A stretch of 16,552 bases of DNA from Roseburia sp. CAG:309 (GTDB lineage: Bacteria > Bacillota > Clostridia > Lachnospirales > Lachnospiraceae): contig FR894056.1 in NCBI GenBank assembly GCA_000434115.1, positions 20,914 to 37,465 on the forward strand. Direction: 5' to 3'. The notes beneath the pieces were generated by a model. It searched no databases. It was not told the origin of the DNA and worked only from the letters and a program-made list of their open reading frames with translations. The position numbers were made by a program, and so were the translations under genes. The first letter of the stretch is position 1. Each line of letters begins with the position of its first letter. Shown in pieces: positions 8,262 through 14,897 of the stretch.

Positions 8262-9140
8262 TCCGACCCCAAGGCTGCCCAGTTCCAGATATCTCTGGTA
8301 AGCCCCATAGGTCATTGTCACCGCCGAAGCACCACTTCCGACCGCCACCATCGTCTGATTCAGCTCTTCGTCCGTTGCGGCTGCCGCATCTTGTACTACA
8401 GATGTCGTCTGAGTTGTCTGTGCCTCCGTCTGCGGGCTCGCTGACGCTGCCGTACTCTGGCTTTTCGTCACATCGCCACTCAGTTTATTTGGTATCACGG
8501 TCACTGTCTTATCCGGTACCTTGACACCTTCTTCCATATATTTTGCAATTTTTTTGACGTAATTCTGTGTCTCCGTAAACGGAGGAACGCCGCCATATTG
8601 CTTCACTCTTCCGCTGCCGGCATTGTATGCCGCTGCTGCCAGAGTGGTATCTCCATTAAATTTCTTCAGATGTGCCGCCAGCAGTTTGGCAGATGCCATA
8701 ATATTCTGCTCCGCATCATACACATCTTCTACGCCAAGTTCTTTCGCTTCATATGGCATAATCTGCATAATTCCTTTGGCTCCTGCCGAAGAGACGCATT
8801 TGGGATTAAAATCCGACTCTGCCTTGGCTACTGCCACCAAAAAATCATACGATACCCCATATTTTTCCGACGCTCTCTTAAAAATGTCATCTAACGTCGT
8901 TGTCAATGTACCATCGCTTTTTACCGTTCCTGTCGTGCCCGTGGTCTTTGCCACATTTGCGGCAGACGCTGTCTGCGATGCCGTCTGCGTTGATGACGCC
9001 GCGTTTTCCTCATTTACTTTCTTTGTCTCTTCTTCCATCATTTTGGAAAACGGAGTTATGGTTGTCCCCGTCGTTGTATTTTGTTTTCTCATCTGCTGTG
9101 TATAATTTTCTGTAGCGATATCGCTTACGCGCAATGCCAC
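8259..9140 (-). CDS. SLT-domain lytic transglycosylase without a classical signal peptide
   Basis: Expected to cleave the MurNAc-GlcNAc bond of peptidoglycan with formation of 1,6-anhydroMurNAc. The 293 residues form three parts: a polar N-terminus rich in Thr, Ser and Ala (1-80), a Slt-type catalytic domain (about 83-205) and a low-complexity Ser/Thr/Ala C-terminal part (210-293). The catalytic Glu is E108 in VAKAESDFNP. The motifs GAKGIMQIMP (120-129) and AAAAYNAGSGRV (168-179) confirm the family. I see no hydrophobic signal or membrane segment, which is odd for a wall enzyme. Related proteins in motile bacteria can be flagellum-associated, but no flagellar gene is in the window. The start is GTG at 9140, fixed by a perfect AGGAGGTGAT site. 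It has its own promoter. Confidence 0.88.
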   Translation of the reverse strand: MALRVSDIATENYTQQMRKQNTTTGTTITPFSKMMEEETKKVNEENAASSTQTASQTASAANVAKTTGTTGTVKSDGTLTTTLDDIFKRASEKYGVSYDFLVAVAKAESDFNPKCVSSAGAKGIMQIMPYEAKELGVEDVYDAEQNIMASAKLLAAHLKKFNGDTTLAAAAYNAGSGRVKQYGGVPPFTETQNYVKKIAKYMEEGVKVPDKTVTVIPNKLSGDVTKSQSTAASASPQTEAQTTQTTSVVQDAAAATDEELNQTMVAVGSGASAVTMTYGAYQRYLELGSLGVG

Positions 9141-9143
9141 GTC

Positions 9144-9153
9144 ATCACCTCCT
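9144..9153 (-). promoter_or_regulatory. Full-length Shine-Dalgarno site deciding a GTG start
   Basis: AGGAGGTGAT is fully complementary to the 16S rRNA 3' end and lies 3 nt (7 nt from the AGGAGG core) before the GTG at 9140-9138. It fixes the start of the lytic transglycosylase gene. Confidence 0.8.
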
Positions 9154-9162
9154 GACGTTCTC

Positions 9163-9191
9163 AGTATACTAGATATTTTCTATTTTTGCAA
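9163..9191 (-). promoter_or_regulatory. Predicted sigma-A promoter of the lytic transglycosylase gene
   Basis: TTGCAA (9191-9186) and TATACT (9168-9163) with a 17-bp spacer on the minus strand. The -10 box ends 22 nt before the GTG start. Confidence 0.65.
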
Positions 9192-9209
9192 GTAACGATT
9201 GAATGCTCG

Positions 9210-10433
9210 TTATTTTTGCTGATAATCTGCCAAAAATTCTTTCATCTTTGTCATGCATTCATCCAAAACCACCACTTCCGGCAGGTATACGATACGGAAA
9301 TGATCCGGCGCGTCCCAGTTAAAGCCGCGTCCATGAACCAGAAGAACATGTTTTTCACGAAGAAAATCAAGGGCAAATTTTTCATCATCCAAGATATGGA
9401 AACGTTTGGCATCAATCTTCGGGAAAATATAAAAGGCTGCCTCCGGTGTCACGGCGGACAAACCGTCGATTTCTGCAATCGCATCACAGATCACTTTGCG
9501 CTGCTCGTAAATACGTCCTCCCGGCAGAAGCAAGTCGTCCACTTCCGGACGATTACGGAGTGCCGGTGCGATGACGTGCTGCGCCGGAACATTGGCGCAA
9601 AGGCGCATGGAAGAAAGCATATTCACTCCTTCGATGTAGCCCTTTGCTTTGGACAGATCTCCGCTGAGAACCATCCAGCCGCTTCGGAATCCCGCGATAC
9701 GATGGGATTTTGAAAGTCCGTTAAACGTCACCACAAAAAGATCCGGTGCAAGAGAGGCGATCGACGTATGCGTTTTGCCATCCAGCACAAGGCGGTCATA
9801 AATTTCATCCGCAAAGATCATCAATTCATGCTCTCTCGCTAAATTGACAATTTTTTCCAGTATTTCTTTTGGATATAAGGCTCCGGTCGGATTGTTCGGA
9901 TTGATCACGACGATTCCTTTTGTCTTGTCCGTGATCTTTTTCTCCATATCCTCAATATCCGGATACCAGCCCGAACTCTCGTCACAGATGTAATGAACTG
10001 GATTTCCGCCGGCAAGTTTGGCTGCCGCTGTCCACAACGGGTAATCCGGTGCCGGGATCAAAATCTCATCTCCATTATTTAACAGTGCCTGAAGTGACAG
10101 GGAAATCATCTCACTGACACCATTTCCGATATAGATATGATCCAGCGAAAGTCCCGGAAGTCCTTTCTGCATATGATACTGCAAGATTTCTTCACGCGCC
10201 TCCAAAAGTCCCTTCGAATCGCTGTATCCCTGACTCATTGGATCCGCCAATGCTTCCTCCATGGAATCCAGCACGATCTGCGGTGCACGAAAACCAAATG
10301 GTGCCGGATTTCCGATATTCAGATGAAGTACCGTCTCGCCACGGCGTTCCATCTCTTTCGCCTCGTCAAGTACCGGCCCTCTCACATCATAACATACACC
10401 ATGTAATTTATCTGACTTTTCAAACGTTCTCAT
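9210..10433 (-). CDS. alaA: AlaA-type PLP-dependent aminotransferase (glutamate-pyruvate)
   Basis: Fold-type I aminotransferase of the AlaA (YfbQ) group, which makes alanine from pyruvate with glutamate as amino donor in E. coli. The 407 residues align over the full length with my memory of E. coli AlaA, from the start (EKSDKLHGVCYDVRGPV) through SQGYSDSKG to the end. The PLP lysine is K242 in NGLSKSHRIAGFR. Cofactor contacts include N181 in NPNNPTG, D209 and Y212 in FADEIYD, and R250. The C-terminal carboxylate-binding arginine is in DHFRIVYLP. The start at 10433 has an AGGAGG site located inside the end of the upstream CPBP gene. The two genes overlap by 14 nt, so translational coupling is likely. 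Exact substrates remain inferred. Confidence 0.93.
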   Translation of the reverse strand: MRTFEKSDKLHGVCYDVRGPVLDEAKEMERRGETVLHLNIGNPAPFGFRAPQIVLDSMEEALADPMSQGYSDSKGLLEAREEILQYHMQKGLPGLSLDHIYIGNGVSEMISLSLQALLNNGDEILIPAPDYPLWTAAAKLAGGNPVHYICDESSGWYPDIEDMEKKITDKTKGIVVINPNNPTGALYPKEILEKIVNLAREHELMIFADEIYDRLVLDGKTHTSIASLAPDLFVVTFNGLSKSHRIAGFRSGWMVLSGDLSKAKGYIEGVNMLSSMRLCANVPAQHVIAPALRNRPEVDDLLLPGGRIYEQRKVICDAIAEIDGLSAVTPEAAFYIFPKIDAKRFHILDDEKFALDFLREKHVLLVHGRGFNWDAPDHFRIVYLPEVVVLDECMTKMKEFLADYQQK

Positions 10434-11328
10434 CGTTTTGTTCCTCCTGAATCATTGCTGTTTCTTTTCTGTTTTGCAGCTCTTTTTTCGGTGACGGAAA
10501 CAGTCGTGCCACCTTTCTCAATAATGGCATAAACGCTACCACCGAAACCGCCATTGCGATCAGATACAACAGACCAAGCACGCCATCCGGCAGCACATTT
10601 CCCAACTGTTCCAATAAATAACTGCTGCAATTAAAAAACATATGAAATAATATCGCACCCAGTATGCTTTGCGTGCGCTCATATACAAAAGCCAAAACCA
10701 CTCCAAGGCAGGAAGCATACACGCCCTGCACCCAATTCATGTGATAGATCCCAAAACACGCTCCGGAAAGAAGTGCTGCCACAACAAACGGAAAGCCCTT
10801 CCGCAGTGTCCGAAATACCATGCCTCGAAATATCAGTTCTTCTGCAATCGGCCCAAAAATGCCCACAATGGCAATCATTGCCGGTGCTGCCATCGTCTTC
10901 AGACTCATCGTATCGGCAAGTTTCACATAATCCTCGTAAACCGCAGGAAACAGATTCTGAAATACAATCATCAAAATGTTGCACACAAACTGAGAAGCAA
11001 ATGCCAAAAGCAGGATCGTCACAATTGCCCGCGGTGCTAAGATCTTACGATATCTGTCTTTCGCCTCTACCGGCTGATGTACTTTTCGCACATACCAGTA
11101 CCAGATACCAACGCCCACAATAATGGTCGCATTGACAAGCATGATCAGGATCATATTGATCTGCGCGGAAGAGATCCAGGCTTCCAGCTTGTCCGCATCG
11201 TACTCCACACCATGAAGCAGACGAACCGCCACAATGTGAAAAGAAATCATCACAGATAATACAAGCTGAAGTACAATTGGTATCAAAAGATATATTATTG
11301 CAAAACCAAGTGATTTTAGTTTTTTCAT
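10420..11328 (-). CDS. CPBP-family intramembrane metalloprotease (CAAX/Abi type)
   Basis: Multi-pass membrane protein of the Rce1/CPBP (Abi) family, glutamate-dependent intramembrane proteases. Of the 302 residues, hydrophobic segments are near 8-35, 57-80, 101-124, 146-162, 180-198, 203-216, 222-240 and 248-270. The three conserved motifs are present: EExxxR (E163, E164, R168 in AEELIFRG), FxxxH (H196 in FGIYHMNW) and HxxxN (H229, N233 in HMFFNC). The Lys/Glu-rich C-terminal tail is probably cytoplasmic. A GGGGAAG ribosome site precedes the ATG. The 3' end overlaps the aminotransferase start by 14 nt, which marks an operon. In Gram-positives members serve in bacteriocin immunity or peptide processing. 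Nothing nearby shows which applies here. Confidence 0.9.
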   Translation of the reverse strand: MKKLKSLGFAIIYLLIPIVLQLVLSVMISFHIVAVRLLHGVEYDADKLEAWISSAQINMILIMLVNATIIVGVGIWYWYVRKVHQPVEAKDRYRKILAPRAIVTILLLAFASQFVCNILMIVFQNLFPAVYEDYVKLADTMSLKTMAAPAMIAIVGIFGPIAEELIFRGMVFRTLRKGFPFVVAALLSGACFGIYHMNWVQGVYASCLGVVLAFVYERTQSILGAILFHMFFNCSSYLLEQLGNVLPDGVLGLLYLIAMAVSVVAFMPLLRKVARLFPSPKKELQNRKETAMIQEEQNDENV

Positions 11329-11349
11329 TCACTTCCCCTTTTCTCGGCA

Positions 11350-11377
11350 CAAAAGGAACCATCTCTGCCAGGCAGAG
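11350..11377 (-). terminator. Possible weak terminator between serS and the CPBP gene
   Basis: CTCTGC and GCAGAG (11372-11377 with 11363-11368) form a 6-bp stem with a 3-nt loop. The minus-strand tail ATGGTTCCTTTTG is poorly U-rich. A further inverted pair AGTATAG/CTATACT flanks it upstream. It may stop only part of the serS transcripts, with the rest continuing into the CPBP gene. Confidence 0.35.
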
Positions 11378-11410
11378 TATAGCTCCTCTTATGTATTCTA
11401 TACTTTCTGA

Positions 11411-12691
11411 TTATGCTTCAATTTTTTCTTTTCCGCCCATGTATGGCTGAAGTGCTTTCGGAATATTAACCGAACCATCGGCATTCAGGTTGTTCTCCAG
11501 AAAAGCGATCAGCATACGAGGTGGTGCTACTACCGTATTGTTTAATGTATGGGCAAAATATTTTCCATTCTCTCCAACAACACGAATTTTCAGGCGGCGT
11601 GCCTGTGCGTCACCAAGATTCGAGCAGCTTCCCACTTCGAAATATTTCTTCTGACGCGGTGACCATGCTTCTACATCGATGGATTTCACTTTCAGGTCTG
11701 CGAGGTCACCGGAGCAGCACTCAAGCGTACGAACCGGGATGTCCAAAGAGCGGAACAAATCTACTGTGTTTTGCCATAATTTGTCAAACCACATTTTACT
11801 CTCTTCCGGTTTACATACCACGATCATTTCCTGTTTTTCAAACTGGTGAATGCGGTATACGCCACGCTCTTCAATTCCATGTGCTCCCTTTTCTTTACGG
11901 AAGCAAGGAGAATAGCTTGTCAATGTCTGAGGCAGTTTTTCCTCAGGCAGGATCTTATCAATAAATTTACCGATCATGGAGTGCTCACTTGTACCGATCA
12001 GATAAAGATCTTCGCCCTCGATCTTATACATCATGGCATCCATCTCATCGAAACTCATTACGCCGGTCACTACGTTGCTGCGAATCATAAACGGCGGTAC
12101 ACAATACGTAAATCCGCGGTCGATCATAAAATCTCTTGCATAAGAGATCACCGCTGAATGAAGTCTTGCAATGTCACCCATCAGATAATAAAATCCGTTT
12201 CCGGCTACATCGCGCGCTGCATCCAGATCAATTCCATCAAATTTTTCCATGATTTCCGTGTGATATGGAATTTCAAAATCCGGTACAACCGGTTCTCCAA
12301 ATCGTTCGATCTCTACATTTTCACTGTCATCTTTTCCGATCGGCACACTTGGATCAATGATATTCGGAATCGTCATCATGATCTCTTTGATCTTTTCTGC
12401 CAGCTCTGTCTCTTTCTTTTCCAGTTCAGCAAGGCGTTCTGCACCCTGTGCTACTTCTGCTTTCAGAGCTTCGGCTTCTTCTTTTTTGCCCTGCGCCATC
12501 AAACCGCCGATATTTTTCGAAATTTTCTTTCTCTTCGCACGCAGCTCGTCCGCTTCCTGCTGTGTCGCGCGGCTCTCTTTATCCAGTGCGATCACTTCAT
12601 CTACAAGAGGAAGTTTGCGGTCCTGAAATTTATTTTTGATATTCTGTTTTACAACATCCGGATTTTCCCGTAAAAATTTGATATCCAACAT
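11411..12691 (-). CDS. serS: Seryl-tRNA synthetase
   Basis: Class II synthetase that charges tRNA-Ser. The start is placed at 12691 (MLDIKFLRENPDVV), giving 426 residues, because an AGGAGG site lies 10 nt upstream and the longer open frame runs through the promoter. The N-terminal helical arm (about 25-105), rich in Lys, Glu and Ala, is the coiled coil that grips the long variable arm of tRNA-Ser. Motif 2 is visible as SPCFRKEKG...RGVYRIHQFEKQE. The LECCSGDLADLK and YFEVGSCSNLGDAQARRL segments follow. Motif 3 reads LNNTVVAPPRMLIAFLENN, so its arginine is kept but the usual NGSGLAVGR form is changed. The short leader (about 25 nt) has no room for a T-box. A convincing promoter precedes it. Confidence 0.96.
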   Translation of the reverse strand: MLDIKFLRENPDVVKQNIKNKFQDRKLPLVDEVIALDKESRATQQEADELRAKRKKISKNIGGLMAQGKKEEAEALKAEVAQGAERLAELEKKETELAEKIKEIMMTIPNIIDPSVPIGKDDSENVEIERFGEPVVPDFEIPYHTEIMEKFDGIDLDAARDVAGNGFYYLMGDIARLHSAVISYARDFMIDRGFTYCVPPFMIRSNVVTGVMSFDEMDAMMYKIEGEDLYLIGTSEHSMIGKFIDKILPEEKLPQTLTSYSPCFRKEKGAHGIEERGVYRIHQFEKQEMIVVCKPEESKMWFDKLWQNTVDLFRSLDIPVRTLECCSGDLADLKVKSIDVEAWSPRQKKYFEVGSCSNLGDAQARRLKIRVVGENGKYFAHTLNNTVVAPPRMLIAFLENNLNADGSVNIPKALQPYMGGKEKIEA

Positions 12692-12724
12692 AATGAGAGT
12701 TCCTCCTAAAATATAATCGGATTT

Positions 12725-12753
12725 ATTATACACCTTTTTGGTAAAGTATGCAA
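12725..12753 (-). promoter_or_regulatory. Predicted sigma-A promoter of serS
   Basis: TTGCAT (12753-12748) and TATAAT (12730-12725) with a 17-bp spacer on the minus strand. A TG pair lies a little upstream of the -10 box, not in perfect extended-10 register. The -10 box ends 33 nt before the serS start. It diverges from the toxin-antitoxin promoter at 12822-12849. Confidence 0.8.
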
Positions 12754-12821
12754 ATACTTTCTCTTGTTTAAAATGTAAAACCATACAAACGTTTACAATT
12801 ATTTTTGTTAATGATTCACAA

Positions 12822-12849
12822 TTGCTTTTCCTTTGTAAATGTGTATAAT
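12822..12849 (+). promoter_or_regulatory. Predicted sigma-A promoter of the type III toxin-antitoxin locus
   Basis: TTGCTT (12822-12827) and TATAAT (12844-12849) with a 16-bp spacer. Transcription would start near 12856 and read the repeat RNA and then the toxin gene. The boxes lie between the arms of a TTTACAA/TTGTAAA inverted repeat (12792-12798 and 12833-12839). Confidence 0.75.
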
Positions 12850-12880
12850 ATGATTAAGAAATCAAAAAAGATTTCTGAGA

Positions 12881-13001
12881 CAAACACGCTTCACAATGTG
12901 CGGCAAAGAAACATTGTTTATGCAAAGGCACTTCGCAATGTGTGCTCAAACATTGCTTATTCAAACACGCTTCACAATGTGCGACAAAGAAACATTGTTA
13001 T
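12881..13001 (+). repeat. Three tandem antitoxin repeats of about 40 nt
   Basis: Units are 12881-12922, 12923-12961 and 12962-13001. Each starts with CAAA. In unit 1, stem 1 pairs 12887-12889 with 12900-12902, and the loop bases 12893-12899 pair with 12911-12917. In unit 2, 12928-12931 pair with 12942-12945 and 12935-12941 with 12950-12956. In unit 3, 12968-12970 pair with 12981-12983 and 12974-12980 with 12992-12998. Units 1 and 3 are nearly identical. Unit 2 differs by paired changes that keep both stems. Confidence 0.85.
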
Positions 13002-13031
13002 AAGAGCTAATGTTTTAACATTGGCTCTTTT
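13002..13031 (+). terminator. Hairpin terminator between antitoxin RNA and toxin gene
   Basis: Bases 13002-13014 pair with 13017-13029 (13 bp, one G-T), closed by a tight T-rich loop and followed by a T run to 13031. The toxin Shine-Dalgarno sequence begins only a few nt later. In type III systems a leaky terminator at this place keeps the antitoxin RNA in excess over the toxin mRNA. Confidence 0.8.
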
Positions 13032-13046
13032 ACATAAAGGAGAGAT

Positions 13047-13544
13047 ATGATTAAAAACGGAATGTATTATATTACCGAAGATTTCAAACAACTAATCCGA
13101 AATCTGGGTGGCGAATGGAATGATCAAAAGAAGCGCCCCATCGTCTGCTTAATGCAATCAACGGAACACCCTGATTTATATTGGGCAATCCCTGTTGGGA
13201 AAGTCAATCATAGAGATGATAAAGCCATGGAACGAATTAAATCTTTTATGAATAAACCCACCAGAGATCTGAGAAGCTGCTATTACCATATAGGAAGAAC
13301 TACAAATAAATCAATATTTTTTATTTCAGATGCGATTCCCATAACAGATAAATATATTTCAGAAGAACATCTTGGTTCCGACAACAAACTTCACATAATA
13401 AAAAATCCCCATTTATTACAAGCAATGCACTATAAGTTGAACCGAATTCTTAATTTTGAAGTTTCCAATAAGAATTATTTCCGACAGCATATAACCGATT
13501 TAAAAATTCATCTGCTAAAAGAACTGGAATCCGAAAAAGTATAG
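13047..13544 (+). CDS. Candidate type III toxin, ToxN/CptN/TenpN-like endoribonuclease
   Basis: A 165-residue protein, the size of ToxN-type toxins. The ATG follows AAAGGAG (13036-13042) closely. The link to type III toxins rests mainly on position: it is the only gene downstream of the pseudoknot repeats and terminator. Weaker support comes from sequence, where KRPIVCLM (29-36) followed by LYWAIPVGK (44-52) resembles the strand-turn-Lys active-site region of this fold, making K52 a candidate catalytic residue. Other likely conserved blocks are SCYYHIGRTTNKSIFFISD (77-95), IPITDKYI (97-104) and FRQHITDLK (145-153). No signal peptide or membrane segment is seen. Coding sequence is more AT-rich than its neighbours and it is the only plus-strand gene, both signs of acquisition. 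Family (CptN versus an unnamed branch) is uncertain. It would cut cellular or phage mRNA when free of its RNA. Confidence 0.72.
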   Translation: MIKNGMYYITEDFKQLIRNLGGEWNDQKKRPIVCLMQSTEHPDLYWAIPVGKVNHRDDKAMERIKSFMNKPTRDLRSCYYHIGRTTNKSIFFISDAIPITDKYISEEHLGSDNKLHIIKNPHLLQAMHYKLNRILNFEVSNKNYFRQHITDLKIHLLKELESEKV

Positions 13545-13578
13545 CTATCAACCGGTGATTCAAAGGAAAAAGGCGCAG

Positions 13579-14880
13579 CTATCTAGCCACGCCCTCTTCG
13601 ATCCGGCTCACGCCGACATAAATTTCCGAAATTTTATACCAGGTCCGGAACCCGACGATCCCATCCTGTGTCAATTTAAAAATCTGCTGGAAAGTTTTTA
13701 CAGCCTCTTCGGTTGCCGGACCAAAGATCCCATCCTCCGCAATTTTCGGAATAAGCGGGTACGCATCTGAAATAACATTGAGCTGTGCCTGCATCTGGCG
13801 CACCTTGTCACCGGAATCTCCGACGCGGAGCGGGGAACCCGGATAAGAAGACGGAATGCCCGAGATCACATCGGTCGCATTGATATACATGGAGCTTCCG
13901 TAATAATTCCGAAGAATCTCAATCGCCGTGTAACCACGGTCCCCCAGAGATTTACTTCCCCACTGGCTCATCCAGTTCGGACAGGTAACATTTTTCCCAT
14001 CGCAATACTGCGTCAGAATCGGCTGCAATACACCCGGACGGGAAAGATAATTGCTAAAGATCTCATCCACCACATTCGAAATACTTTCGAACACATTGCG
14101 GTTTGGAATCCATTTATGATCGTAAGCGGTCGAACTTGTAATTGTAAAGTCATATCCTTTATTGCGATACCACTCTGTAAAAACACGGTTCAACGTAAAT
14201 GACTGGATTGCAAGAATATTCGCCTGCAATGTCGCTTCCGGCCAAGTCGAATAAATCTCACTGCTCGCTACATTTTTAATGTAATCGCGGTATGGAACAT
14301 AATAATCTTTCGCGGATCGGTCGCTTGGCGGACCATTATGAACAACGATGTATTCGGGAATAACCACCCGGCTCAGTACGATCTCGCCGGTCTCATCAAT
14401 GGATTTAATCTCATTTTCCGCAATCTTTGGCGGATAATCTCCCCAAAGTGTATGATCCGGGATAACATAAAGTTCCGTGTCACCGCTGATTGTCGGCGAA
14501 GCGGGAAGAAGCGAAGCATTCTGAATCGCTGTTTCCCCGGAAAAAATCTCGGCACCGCTGACGCGAAACGGTTCAAATCCGGGCGCCGTGATCGTAATCG
14601 TATATTCGGCATACGGCTTATTCGCACCGGGCTCCATGCTGTAATCTACAGGCGGTGCCGGAAGTGTCAGCTCAGGAATCTGCCCGAGAGAATTTGTCGT
14701 AGTCTGTTCAATGATCTGTTCCGGATCACTGTCTCTCGTTATCTGAACCTGCGCACCGTCAATCGGACGGTTATTCACTTCTGAAGTAACATTGACATCC
14801 AATAATCCTTCGGTATCTGAAGAAGTGACCGAAGCAAAAAGCTCCGGACGGGGTGTTGTTGTATTCAACGCATTCACCAA
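13579..14880 (-). CDS. sleC: SleC-like spore cortex-lytic transglycosylase
   Basis: Resembles clostridial SleC, which is stored in the spore as a zymogen, activated by Csp proteases at germination and then degrades cortex peptidoglycan. The 433 residues show the SleC domain order. A transthyretin/CnaB-like beta domain spans about 25-125 (LLDVNVTSEVNNRPIDGAQVQI). A SpoIID/LytB-type catalytic domain spans about 195-332, with the candidate catalytic E208 in NVASSEIYSTWP, C293 and C300, and MSQWGSKSLGDRGY at 304-317. A PG_binding_1 domain is at 350-420 (DGIFGPATEEAVKTFQ). The start is uncertain: TTG at 14880 or GTG at 14877, neither with a ribosome site, and an in-frame TAA lies at 14904-14902. 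No csp gene is in the window. It converges on the toxin gene with a 34-nt gap. Confidence 0.8.
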   Translation of the reverse strand: MVNALNTTTPRPELFASVTSSDTEGLLDVNVTSEVNNRPIDGAQVQITRDSDPEQIIEQTTTNSLGQIPELTLPAPPVDYSMEPGANKPYAEYTITITAPGFEPFRVSGAEIFSGETAIQNASLLPASPTISGDTELYVIPDHTLWGDYPPKIAENEIKSIDETGEIVLSRVVIPEYIVVHNGPPSDRSAKDYYVPYRDYIKNVASSEIYSTWPEATLQANILAIQSFTLNRVFTEWYRNKGYDFTITSSTAYDHKWIPNRNVFESISNVVDEIFSNYLSRPGVLQPILTQYCDGKNVTCPNWMSQWGSKSLGDRGYTAIEILRNYYGSSMYINATDVISGIPSSYPGSPLRVGDSGDKVRQMQAQLNVISDAYPLIPKIAEDGIFGPATEEAVKTFQQIFKLTQDGIVGFRTWYKISEIYVGVSRIEEGVAR

Positions 14881-14897
14881 AATCGTTTTATTACTTG

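Larger units (their letters stand above)
12856..13031 (+). ncRNA. Candidate type III antitoxin RNA (repeat pseudoknot RNA)
   Basis: RNA predicted from the promoter at 12822-12849 to the hairpin terminator at 13002-13031. It contains a short leader hairpin (12857-12863 with 12870-12876) and three tandem units that can each fold into an H-type pseudoknot. In known ToxIN, CptIN and TenpIN systems the toxin RNase cuts such a transcript into single units, and each unit wraps around and inhibits a toxin molecule. The number, length and placement of the units directly before the toxin gene fit that model. The 5' end is inferred from the promoter. I see no reading frame in this stretch with a proper ribosome site. 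Confidence 0.75.

Noticed and set aside
9192..9212. Terminator after the aminotransferase gene
   Set aside because: Only a 6-bp stem (TAACGA/TCGTTA) without a U run. It is too weak to call.
12692..12730. T-box riboswitch upstream of serS
   Set aside because: The predicted leader is only about 25 nt, too short for specifier and antiterminator stems, and no T-box sequence is seen.
12692..12784. N-terminal extension of SerS by 31 codons
   Set aside because: The extension reads through the consensus promoter (12725-12753). The ribosome site and family N-terminus point to the start at 12691.
12881..13001. CRISPR array
   Set aside because: The units are contiguous at 39-42 nt with no unique spacers, and no cas gene is present. 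The type III antitoxin reading explains them better.
12805..13050. Plus-strand open frame of 81 codons over the repeat array
   Set aside because: It has no ribosome site, covers the promoter, repeats and terminator, and its repeated peptide merely reflects the RNA repeats. The compensatory changes follow RNA pairing, not codons.
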